This document shows, in pieces, positions 1 to 5,903 of a stretch of 7,629 bases of DNA. The notes under the pieces are model-generated. The model was given only the letters and a program-made list of their open reading frames with translations. It was not told the origin of the DNA and made no database searches. The stretch is from positions 1 to 7,629 of the forward strand of contig CABUQL010000052.1 in the NCBI GenBank assembly GCA_902493665.1, read 5' to 3'. The translations under genes were made by a program, and so were the position numbers. The stretch's first letter is position 1, and each line of letters begins with the position of its first letter. The stretch comes from an uncultured Eubacteriales bacterium (lineage in GTDB: Bacteria; Bacillota; Clostridia; UMGS1810).

Positions 1-1221
1 AACCATAATGTCTTTAAGTTTTGCGTCAACTTCTTCAAATGTCCATGAAAGTCTCTGTGAGTTCTGGCTCATTTCAAGTGCTGATGTTGCAACACCGCCG
101 GCATTTGCTGCTTTAGCAGGTCCGAAAAGAACTTTGTTGTTTAAGAATACTTCGATTGCTTCGGGAGTTGAAGGCATGTTTGCTCCCTCTCCTACTGCCG
201 TTACGCCATTTGCAACAAGTGCTTTTGCGCTTTCTTCGTTGATTTCGTTCTGTGTTGCGCAAGGAAGTGCAATGTCGCATTTAATTGTCCAGATACCGCT
301 GCATCCTTCATGATATTCAGCTTCGGGATGAGTGATAACGTATTCTTTAATTCTCTTTCTTTCAACTTCTTTAAGCTGTTTAACAAGCTTTAAGTCGATG
401 CCGTTTTTGTCGTATACATAACCGTTTGAGTCGGAAAGTGCAACAACTTTTCCGCCGAGCTCTGTAGCTTTTTCTGTAGCGTAAATTGCAACGTTACCGG
501 AACCTGATACAACAACCGTTGAGCCTTTGAAAGATTTACCTTTTTCTTTAAGCATTTCTTCTGTGAAGTAGCAAAGACCGTAGCCTGTAGCTTCTGTTCT
601 TGCAAGGCTTCCGCCGTATGTAAGACCTTTACCTGTAAGAACGCCTGTAAATTCGTTTCTGAGTCTTTTATACTGACCGAAGAGGTAACCGATTTCTCTT
701 CCGCCTACACCGATATCGCCTGCGGGAACGTCTGTATCTGCACCGATATGTTTTGAAAGTTCTGTCATAAAGCTCTGGCAGAATCTCATAACTTCCATAT
801 CTGATTTGCCTTTAGGATCAAAATCGCTTCCGCCTTTGCCTCCGCCGATGGGAAGACCTGTGAGCGAGTTTTTAAATACCTGTTCAAATCCCAAGAATTT
901 GATAATACCTTCATATACCGACGGATGGAATCTGAGTCCGCCCTTGTAAGGTCCGATTGCACTGTTAAACTGCACTCTGAAACCTCTGTTAACCTGTACA
1001 TTGCCGTTGTCGTCAACCCACGGAACGCGGAATTTAATAACTCTTTCCGGTTCAACAAGGCTTTCCACAACACCCATTTTTACAAATTCCGGTCTTTTTT
1101 CAAGAACCGGTTCGAGAGATTCGAGCACTTCTCTTACAGCCTGATGAAACTCGGGTTCGGCAGGATTTCTCTTGATGACCTTTTCCATAAGGTCTTTTAA
1201 ATACTGACTCTTAAAGTTCAT
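1..1221 (-). CDS. gdhA: NADP-type glutamate dehydrogenase, C-terminus cut by window edge
   Basis: Catalyses reversible reductive amination of 2-oxoglutarate with ammonium to glutamate in the cytoplasm, linking nitrogen assimilation to the TCA pool. The minus frame is open from ATG at 1221 to base 1 (407 residues); the family is usually about 440-450 residues, so roughly 40 C-terminal residues are missing only because the window ends. Visible motifs are PYKGGLRFHP (about 91-100, substrate-binding Lys93), the catalytic-lysine segment GLPIGGGKGGSDFDPKGK (122-139, Lys129), PAGDIGVGGREIG (166-178, catalytic Asp169), and the dinucleotide-binding turn SGSGNVA (239-245). SDSNG at about 263-267, at the end of the second Rossmann strand, resembles NADP-dependent members more than NAD-dependent clostridial ones, so NADP use is inferred. 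AGGAGG at 1229-1234 lies 7 nt before the ATG and fixes the start. It lies downstream of the folate transporter gene on the same strand but has its own promoter. Confidence 0.95.
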   Translation of the reverse strand, partial: MNFKSQYLKDLMEKVIKRNPAEPEFHQAVREVLESLEPVLEKRPEFVKMGVVESLVEPERVIKFRVPWVDDNGNVQVNRGFRVQFNSAIGPYKGGLRFHPSVYEGIIKFLGFEQVFKNSLTGLPIGGGKGGSDFDPKGKSDMEVMRFCQSFMTELSKHIGADTDVPAGDIGVGGREIGYLFGQYKRLRNEFTGVLTGKGLTYGGSLARTEATGYGLCYFTEEMLKEKGKSFKGSTVVVSGSGNVAIYATEKATELGGKVVALSDSNGYVYDKNGIDLKLVKQLKEVERKRIKEYVITHPEAEYHEGCSGIWTIKCDIALPCATQNEINEESAKALVANGVTAVGEGANMPSTPEAIEVFLNNKVLFGPAKAANAGGVATSALEMSQNSQRLSWTFEEVDAKLKDIMV

Positions 1222-1266
1222 GTTATTTCCTCCTACAATAATACCATATTAATATAACCAACATTT

Positions 1267-1295
1267 ATTTTACATTATTATAACGGATTTTGCAA
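1267..1295 (-). promoter_or_regulatory. Predicted sigma-A promoter of gdhA
   Basis: On the minus strand TTGCAA (1295-1290) and TAAAAT (1272-1267) are separated by exactly 17 bp. This predicts a start near 1260 and a leader of about 40 nt before the gdhA ATG at 1221. A perfect TATAAT also occurs at 1282-1277, but no -35 hexamer lies at the right distance from it. The 99-bp gap between the transporter stop and gdhA contains this promoter and no GC-rich hairpin with a U-run, so read-through from the upstream gene is possible. Confidence 0.6.
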
Positions 1296-1320
1296 GATTT
1301 TTTTTAAAATTTTTCATTTT

Positions 1321-2097
1321 TTATATTATTTTTGCTTTTTCAATTGCCGCCAAAAGGAGCGATATGCCGTAGCACTGCACAATTGTCATAATAATTTCTT
1401 CAATTACTCTCGGAATATAAAATGCCATAAAACCGATTCCCGAAAGCGACGGAATAAAAATGCGGAGCACAAATGTGTTAAGCGTTGTAACAACGAGATT
1501 TGCGCACAAAAGCACGATTAAAAGTTTAATGAATTTTTCCGACATTTCTTTGTTCTTTCTTGCAATTAAAGCGTCGCACACGTAAACGGTTATGCACAAA
1601 ACGAGCATTGAAAGACTTCCGAAAACAAACAGGCTTCGTTTTTTATCGCTGAGCGAATAAAGAAACTTTGAATAATAAGAATTTTTTAAAAATATGACAT
1701 TTACAAAATTAAAAATTGCAAAAATCAAAACTACGGAACTTATTATCAAAAACACTTTTTTAAACGAATTGTAAGACGCATTTTTAAAGTATTTCCACAT
1801 AAATCCCACAATAAATCCGCCTATTGCGGCAGTTACCGTAAGAAGCGGTATGTAGCTTCCTTCCGGCTTTACAAAGCATCCTATAATATCGATGAGCGCA
1901 CTTGAAATTGTTCCGATGCACGGTCCGAAAAGAACGGCGGGAAGTTTTGAAAAAAATCCCGAAACATTAATTCTCATTCCGCCCGCACCCGCAAACGGAA
2001 TCATAACCCCGAAAAAACGGAGCACTATGGCTGCTGCAATCATAAGCGATGTCAGCGTCATAACTTTTGTCTTGTTTTTTGGCATAAAAAAATCCAT
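1321..2097 (-). CDS. FolT-like ECF transporter S component, extended form
   Basis: Predicted substrate-binding membrane subunit of an energy-coupling-factor vitamin transporter, which would work with a shared EcfT-EcfA-EcfA' module encoded elsewhere. The 258-residue protein is almost entirely hydrophobic. The N-terminal half has the S-component pattern: first membrane segment about 15-35, then LPAVLFGP (52-59), ALIDIIGCFVKPEG (67-80) and the PLLTVTAAIGGFIVGF segment (84-99), as in folate-family members. The C-terminal half ends with the usual pair at about 190-212 and 229-251, including PRVIEEIIMTIVQ (229-241). Between them, about 107-188 adds two further hydrophobic segments (114-137, 156-178); FolT proteins are usually nearer 170-190 residues with six segments. 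Folate as substrate rests on family likeness plus the THF riboswitch in the leader. The start is uncertain: ATG 2097 has only AGAAAGA directly upstream, and ATG 2085 (protein from MPKNKTK) is a real alternative with a weak GGA seven bases upstream. No in-frame start exists further upstream before a stop at 2125-2127. Confidence 0.82.
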   Translation of the reverse strand: MDFFMPKNKTKVMTLTSLMIAAAIVLRFFGVMIPFAGAGGMRINVSGFFSKLPAVLFGPCIGTISSALIDIIGCFVKPEGSYIPLLTVTAAIGGFIVGFMWKYFKNASYNSFKKVFLIISSVVLIFAIFNFVNVIFLKNSYYSKFLYSLSDKKRSLFVFGSLSMLVLCITVYVCDALIARKNKEMSEKFIKLLIVLLCANLVVTTLNTFVLRIFIPSLSGIGFMAFYIPRVIEEIIMTIVQCYGISLLLAAIEKAKII

Positions 2098-2116
2098 TCT
2101 TTCTGAGCAGAGGGAT
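2086..2116 (-). terminator. Candidate riboswitch-controlled attenuator or ribosome-site hairpin
   Basis: On the minus strand ATCC (2116-2113) can pair with GGAT (2095-2092), with an inner TCT/AGA stem (2111-2109, 2104-2102) around loop GCTC, followed directly by a run of seven U (2092-2086). The stem is short with an unequal internal loop, so it is weak for an intrinsic terminator. It matters because the 2111-2102 strand can alternatively pair with the aptamer at 2272-2263, and because the hairpin covers the 2097 ATG and the only GGA before the 2085 ATG. This is a hypothesis from base pairing only. Confidence 0.3.
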
Positions 2117-2133
2117 GTGCGAAGTTATTAAAT

Positions 2134-2276
2134 AACAACAGCGGATGAAACTTCAAACCGCAAGCAATGATTTTTAAAATCATTTAAGCTTTTCGTTTAG
2201 AGACTATACTCCCATTCTCTAACACTCCAGGCATTATAAAATTATAACGCCAACGCATAACGTCTGCTCTGATGTT
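2134..2276 (-). ncRNA. THF riboswitch (class I, folate-sensing leader)
   Basis: The minus-strand leader of the FolT-like gene matches the tetrahydrofolate riboswitch that controls folate transport and synthesis genes in Firmicutes. P1 is AACATCAG (2276-2269) with CTGTTGTT (2141-2134), 7 of 8 paired. The internal loop carries the conserved strands AGCAGA (2268-2263) and CATCCG (2147-2142). GCGTT (2256-2252) and GCGGT (2161-2157) sit at the conserved junction. The P3 hairpin TTAGAG/CTCTAA (2222-2217, 2202-2197) has the signature loop AATGGGAG, whose GGA can pair with TCC in the CATCCG strand as the known pseudoknot. ACGAA (2196-2192) precedes the P4 arm (AAGC 2191-2188 with GCTT 2165-2162). Oddities are a 22-nt perfect hairpin (2251-2230, one G-U) inserted between GCGTT and GAGTG, a lengthened P4, and a P2 (around 2262-2257 with 2156-2151) that pairs poorly. 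Confidence 0.85.
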
Positions 2277-2280
2277 TTTA

Positions 2281-2309
2281 ATAATACTCTTAAATTTTTG
2301 CTTTGTCAA
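2281..2309 (-). promoter_or_regulatory. Near-consensus promoter driving the riboswitch and FolT-like gene
   Basis: TTGACA (2309-2304, perfect -35) is followed after exactly 17 bp by TATTAT (2286-2281). The predicted start falls near 2276-2274, at the first bases of riboswitch P1, so the transcript would begin directly with the aptamer. It lies just past the stop of the dGTPase-family gene, separating the transporter unit from the upstream topB-dgt unit. Confidence 0.8.
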
Positions 2310-2326
2310 GAAATTACTTCCAAAAA

Positions 2327-3499
2327 TCAGTTAAAATATGAAATATATTCAATTTTCGGCTCATTTGGGAAATACTTTTCGTAAAGTTCCACAAAATAAT
2401 CGTCCGTCATACTTGCAATATAATCGACAACAATTTGGTTTAAATCGCCGTCGGGATATTTTTTTGCTCCATAGTATTTATTAAGGTTATTTATATATGC
2501 AATATGATGTGTAAATATATACGAATCCTCGTCGCCCTTTTTTAAATCTCCGTAAAGTTTTTCATAAAGCTTTTCAAACATCGGCTCAACGATTTTTGTG
2601 TTTTTGCCCGACACGCCTTCGCTTAAATAAATATATCTGTAATTGTCGTTTTTGCATTTTACGAGCGCGTCAAAATACTCTTTGTCCATTTTAATATAAT
2701 CTTTTCCGAAACTGTTTTCGATTATATTTACAATGAGATTATTTATTATCATTGCGTTGTATTTGCCGATTTTTTCGCCCGAAAACATATCGTCATTATC
2801 TAAAAGATGCGTTCTTTGTGCATCCTGTCTGTCCTTTCCGACATAGGCGATAATATCGCATATTCTCACAACGCATCCTTCAAGCGTAGCCGGAATAAGC
2901 GTTTTTGAAAAATCGTTTTGCGTATAGCAGTTTTCAACTTTTTTGTCAAATTCACAAAATGTGTAAAGACCGTCCGGCGCATATTTTTCAAGCTCGATTT
3001 CGCCGTTGTGGCAGAGTATGCCGTCAAGCGTCTGGAGACTGATGTTGTAATTTAACATACCGTCAAGCACACGGACACTGTGAACATTGTGATTAAAATA
3101 TCTGCCTGTTTTTTTGTGATAAATACCGCTTAAAATCTTTTCACCGATGTGCCCGAACGGAGTGTGTCCGATATCGTGTCCGAGTGCAATTGCTTCTATT
3201 AAATCAAGATTTAAACCGAGCATTTTGCCGATATTCCGTGCAATTCTCGATACAAGCTGAACGTGCAGCGAACGCCTTGTAATATCGTCATTTTTGTAAA
3301 AGGAAAAAACCTGAGTTTTGTCGCTGTATCTGTTGTAAAACGGACAGTGCATTATTTTTTCGCAGTCACGCACATATGCGGGGCGCCAAAGATTTGCTTT
3401 GTCGTGGTCACCGTTTCTGCGTATGGGTTTTTCTTCCGTAATATTTAGTTTTTCTCTTATTGCTTTTTGCGTTTTTTCGCTCAGTGTTAAATATTCCAT
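2327..3499 (-). CDS. dgt: dGTPase-family HD-domain phosphohydrolase
   Basis: Probable deoxynucleotide triphosphohydrolase that cleaves dNTPs (dGTP in the namesake) to deoxynucleoside and triphosphate, a cytoplasmic dNTP-pool function. The 390-residue protein has the family order: RPAYVRDCEKIMH (39-51), KTQVF (61-65), metal-binding His79 in RRSLHVQLVSRIARNIG, the HD doublet in GHDIGHTPFGHIGE (His108-Asp109, with His112 and His117), FNHNVHSVRVLD (135-146, like the FEHNxQSxR segment of the family) and the final HD aspartate in VRICDIIAYVGKD (about Asp215). All four metal ligands of the HD domain are therefore present. Length is normal for the shorter single-domain members. The ATG is preceded by AAGGCGGGG (3513-3505), an imperfect Shine-Dalgarno 5 nt away. 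It lies 37 bp after topB on the same strand with no promoter or terminator visible between, so co-transcription is likely. Actual nucleotide preference cannot be read from sequence; the symbol is by family. Confidence 0.9.
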   Translation of the reverse strand: MEYLTLSEKTQKAIREKLNITEEKPIRRNGDHDKANLWRPAYVRDCEKIMHCPFYNRYSDKTQVFSFYKNDDITRRSLHVQLVSRIARNIGKMLGLNLDLIEAIALGHDIGHTPFGHIGEKILSGIYHKKTGRYFNHNVHSVRVLDGMLNYNISLQTLDGILCHNGEIELEKYAPDGLYTFCEFDKKVENCYTQNDFSKTLIPATLEGCVVRICDIIAYVGKDRQDAQRTHLLDNDDMFSGEKIGKYNAMIINNLIVNIIENSFGKDYIKMDKEYFDALVKCKNDNYRYIYLSEGVSGKNTKIVEPMFEKLYEKLYGDLKKGDEDSYIFTHHIAYINNLNKYYGAKKYPDGDLNQIVVDYIASMTDDYFVELYEKYFPNEPKIEYISYFN

Positions 3500-3536
3500 T
3501 TAAACCCCGCCTTGCTTTTTAAATATTTTTAAACCA

Positions 3537-5660
3537 CTAAAATTTAAAAACTGCTCTCCCGTTTTCAAGCGTTAAATATGCCGAAAATTCTTTACCCGTC
3601 CTTTGCGAAACAAAACCTTCGATTTTGCTCGTCGTTCCCGTTTCAAGAAGCATTTTAACGTTAGATAACGAAATTACTCTTTGAAGAATTACGTTATTTA
3701 CCGAAAATTTGCAGCCGTCTTTGTAGCCCGTGCAGCCGTATCCGAAACGTGTGCGCACAACATCGCTGCCGCAAAGAGGACATTTTCCGATAACATCGCC
3801 CATAAAGCCGTCGTCAGTATCTTTTTCGGGCGGAATTTGCTTTTTCTCAAAAACCTCCGAAATTTCTTTTTCGGTAAGATGCACGCAGTCGTTTATTGTA
3901 AATTCGCCGCGGAAAACCTTTTTAAGCGCTTTCCCGAGCTCACTCGTTTTGTATTTATCCATACTTATGTTCATCCGCATAAGTGAATTTATTAGATTTT
4001 CGCCGCCGGGAAGAATCGTATAAACATCTTTTTTAAGATTAATATAACCGCTCTTTTTTGCGTTGTCGATAATTCCCGTTCTCGTTGCCTCGGTTCCGAG
4101 CTCCAATCCCTCGAAAATTGCTTTGTATTCCTCGGCGTCATCTTCGTTTTCGGCATTTGCCTTGTCTTCTTTAAACGGATTTTTAAGATAATTGTTAAGC
4201 GTTTCAATTGTGTAATGCCTCGGCGGTGTTGTTTCCTTTTCGCAAACCTTAAAGTCGGTTTCTATTTCGTCGCCTTTTTCAAGCCGCGGAAGAATCTTAT
4301 CTTTTTTTGTGTAATCGTCATATTTTGTCCAGCCCTTTTCGCAAATTACCATTCCTTTAACCGAAAAAGTTTCAAGACTTTTATCACTGTCGTTATCTTT
4401 AATATCTATTGTTATTTCCGTTTTTTCCGCAATGCAGTCCTCACCGCAAAAAACCGCCGCAAAGCGTCTTAATACGGTTGAATAAACCATAAATTCGCCA
4501 TCTGTGAGCGATGATTTATCGGGGATTTTAACCGTCGGCGTAAGTGCCGAGTGCGATTCGATTTTTGAATCGTCAAATATTGTTTTGTTGTTTTTAAATT
4601 TTAAGTTGTATCCGAGGCGCGACACCACCCCTATTATCTTTTTAACCTTGTCCTGTTCGGCAGCTGCCATATACTCCGAGTTCGTTCTGGGGTAAGTTAC
4701 ATAGCCTTTTTCGTAAAGTCCCTGGAGTATTTTAAGGCTTTCCTCCATTGACATTTTATATTTTTTGCCCAAAACATTCTGAAGCTTTGTAAGCGAATAA
4801 AGCTTGCCCGCCTTAAGTGTTTCTTTTTTCTGTTTTTTGCCTGTTACAACGGCTTTTTTTGCATTATATATTTCGCAAAATTTTTCGGCTTTTGCCTTGT
4901 CTTTTTCATCAAATTTCTTTTTGCTTGTAAGCTCGATTTCACCGCCGTCGGGCGTTTTTGTCTTGCTCGAAATTGTATAGTAAATTCCGGGCACAAAATT
5001 CTTAATTGCCATATCACGGTCGTAAATTGCCTTAACAATCGGCACAATCACCCTTCCCACGCGCATAAGCGTTCCGGTTTTAAGTGTTGCGTAGCGTGTA
5101 AGATTTACTCCGTAGAGCCAGTCGATATATGTTCTTGCAAAACCTTCGTTTGCAAGATTTTCATACTGTGACTCGTCCTTCATTTCCGAAAGTCCGTTTC
5201 TTATTGTTTCCTCTGTCTGGTCGGGAAGCCACAGTCTTTTAAAACTTTTTGTTATTTCCTTATTATCAAACGCTTTCTGCACGCAGATTCTTACTATAAT
5301 TTCGCCTTCCCTGTCGGAGTCGCCGGCGTTTATTATGGTGTCAACGTCATCTCTTTTGCAAAGCGATTTTATTGTTTCAAACTGCCTTAACACGCCCCCG
5401 TCAACGTTTTTGTCGGCGCCTTTTTTTAAAGAAAACTTAAACTCTTTCGGAAAGCAGGGAAGATTATTTATCGTCCAAATTCTGCTCTCGCCTTGAGATT
5501 TATCGTAATCTTCAACATCCGCAAGCGAAAACAAATGTCCGAACGCCCACGTAACAACATAATCCGTGCCCTCGTAGTAATTCCCTTTTTTCTTAAGTGC
5601 GCCTATTGCAGAAACAATATTTCTTGCAAGGCTTGGTTTTTCTGCAATAATTAATTTCAT
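3537..5660 (-). CDS. topB: Type IA DNA topoisomerase, TopB/topoisomerase III-like
   Basis: Relaxes or decatenates DNA by passing strands through a transient single-strand break, using an active-site tyrosine and Mg2+. The 707-residue protein opens with the Toprim strand MKLIIAEKPSLA (catalytic Glu7) and has the acidic motif NAGDSDREGEIIVR (about 111-124). The strand-passage region holds LYSLTKLQN (287-295), the active-site motif GYVTYPRT (about 319-326, Tyr323), HSALTPT (about 369-375) and LGTEATRTGIIDNAKKSGYI (about 520-539). A four-cysteine zinc-ribbon-like finger C-x2-C-x12-C-x6-C sits at about 626-649, followed by a small C-terminal domain. The conserved SVGRVQTPTL stretch reads MRVGRVIVPIVKA (about 199-211) here, an unusual variant. 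ATG 5660 is chosen over an in-frame TTG at 5684 because GGAGAAG (5670-5664) sits 3-9 nt upstream and the Toprim strand starts at once. It is probably first in a topB-dgt operon. Confidence 0.93.
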   Translation of the reverse strand: MKLIIAEKPSLARNIVSAIGALKKKGNYYEGTDYVVTWAFGHLFSLADVEDYDKSQGESRIWTINNLPCFPKEFKFSLKKGADKNVDGGVLRQFETIKSLCKRDDVDTIINAGDSDREGEIIVRICVQKAFDNKEITKSFKRLWLPDQTEETIRNGLSEMKDESQYENLANEGFARTYIDWLYGVNLTRYATLKTGTLMRVGRVIVPIVKAIYDRDMAIKNFVPGIYYTISSKTKTPDGGEIELTSKKKFDEKDKAKAEKFCEIYNAKKAVVTGKKQKKETLKAGKLYSLTKLQNVLGKKYKMSMEESLKILQGLYEKGYVTYPRTNSEYMAAAEQDKVKKIIGVVSRLGYNLKFKNNKTIFDDSKIESHSALTPTVKIPDKSSLTDGEFMVYSTVLRRFAAVFCGEDCIAEKTEITIDIKDNDSDKSLETFSVKGMVICEKGWTKYDDYTKKDKILPRLEKGDEIETDFKVCEKETTPPRHYTIETLNNYLKNPFKEDKANAENEDDAEEYKAIFEGLELGTEATRTGIIDNAKKSGYINLKKDVYTILPGGENLINSLMRMNISMDKYKTSELGKALKKVFRGEFTINDCVHLTEKEISEVFEKKQIPPEKDTDDGFMGDVIGKCPLCGSDVVRTRFGYGCTGYKDGCKFSVNNVILQRVISLSNVKMLLETGTTSKIEGFVSQRTGKEFSAYLTLENGRAVFKF

Positions 5661-5663
5661 AAA

Positions 5664-5670
5664 CTTCTCC
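5664..5670 (-). promoter_or_regulatory. Shine-Dalgarno that decides the topB start
   Basis: GGAGAAG on the minus strand, with its GGAG core 6 nt before ATG 5660. It lies inside the reading frame of the longer alternative that begins at TTG 5684, which itself has no purine-rich site upstream. This supports the shorter 707-residue protein. Confidence 0.75.
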
Positions 5671-5719
5671 GTTTGTAAATGCAAAATAAAATACCTTTTA
5701 ATTTTTTCAGCTGATATTA

Positions 5720-5748
5720 ATTATAACAGAATAAAATAAAACCGTCAA
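5720..5748 (-). promoter_or_regulatory. Near-consensus promoter of topB (topB-dgt unit)
   Basis: TTGACG (5748-5743) and a perfect TATAAT (5725-5720) are 17 bp apart on the minus strand, predicting a start near 5713 and a leader of about 50 nt. The -35 element lies inside a perfect palindrome (5745-5758), which suggests repression by a DNA-binding dimer (inference). Confidence 0.8.
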
Positions 5749-5758
5749 ATGCATTTGA
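5745..5758. promoter_or_regulatory. Perfect 14-bp palindrome over the topB -35, operator-like
   Basis: TCAAATGCATTTGA is its own reverse complement over all 14 bases and overlaps four bases of the topB -35 hexamer. The half TCAAATGCA recurs at 5792-5800, and AAATGCA again at 5677-5683. The arrangement fits an operator for a dimeric regulator, but no regulator gene is in the window and no known motif is recognised. Confidence 0.45.
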
Positions 5759-5796
5759 AACCAAAGACTTAAAAATTTAATCTTTTTAATATCAAA

Positions 5797-5831
5797 TGCA
5801 GGTTATGACATTTTTTTGCAAGTTATGACAT
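5797..5831 (+). repeat. Two 15-bp direct repeats, 20-bp period, upstream of the lemA promoter
   Basis: TGCAGGTTATGACAT (5797-5811) and TGCAAGTTATGACAT (5817-5831) differ at one base and start exactly 20 bp apart, about two helical turns, so both would face the same side of DNA. They end 5 bp before the predicted lemA -35. That position suits an activator that binds direct repeats, such as a response regulator. The similarity to the LytTR-type consensus (GTT core, about 21-bp period) is only partial. Confidence 0.55.
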
Positions 5832-5836
5832 CAATA

Positions 5837-5865
5837 TTGAATTTTTAGGAAAAAGCATATAAAAT
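5837..5865 (+). promoter_or_regulatory. Predicted promoter of the lemA operon
   Basis: TTGAAT (5837-5842) and TAAAAT (5860-5865) are 17 bp apart, predicting a start near 5872 and a leader of about 32 nt. The -10 has one mismatch to consensus and the -35 two, so it is weaker than the divergent topB promoter. That fits dependence on an activator at the upstream direct repeats (inference). Confidence 0.6.
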
Positions 5866-5903
5866 ATTAGTGTAATAGATTAATTTAAAGGGAGAGTTTT
5901 TAT

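Noticed and set aside
8..313. Plus-strand open frame of 101 codons, with other antisense frames (for example 925-1200 plus and 786-1073 minus) across the gdhA region
   Set aside because: These are shadows of gdhA, which has a clear full-length frame with motifs; none has a ribosome site or recognisable protein features.
1297..1320. AT-rich AAAATTTT palindrome after the transporter stop as a terminator
   Set aside because: The stem would be A-U only with no clear U-run following it on the minus strand, so it is too weak to call.
1892..2131. Plus-strand frame of 79 codons over the riboswitch and transporter start
   Set aside because: It is antisense to a well-supported transporter gene and its structured leader, with no ribosome site or recognisable features.
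3681..4023. Two overlapping plus-strand frames of about 100 codons opposite topB
   Set aside because: They lie antisense to the conserved C-terminal coding part of topB, including the zinc finger, overlap each other, and have no Shine-Dalgarno.
5661..5684. Longer topB start at TTG 5684 adding MHLQTEKF
   Set aside because: There is no ribosome-binding site upstream, while GGAGAAG precedes ATG 5660 and the conserved Toprim strand begins exactly there.
5797..5831. Firm assignment of the direct repeats to a LytTR-type regulator
   Set aside because: Only part of the LytTR consensus matches (A-GTT core), and no regulator gene is present, so only the repeat itself is reported.
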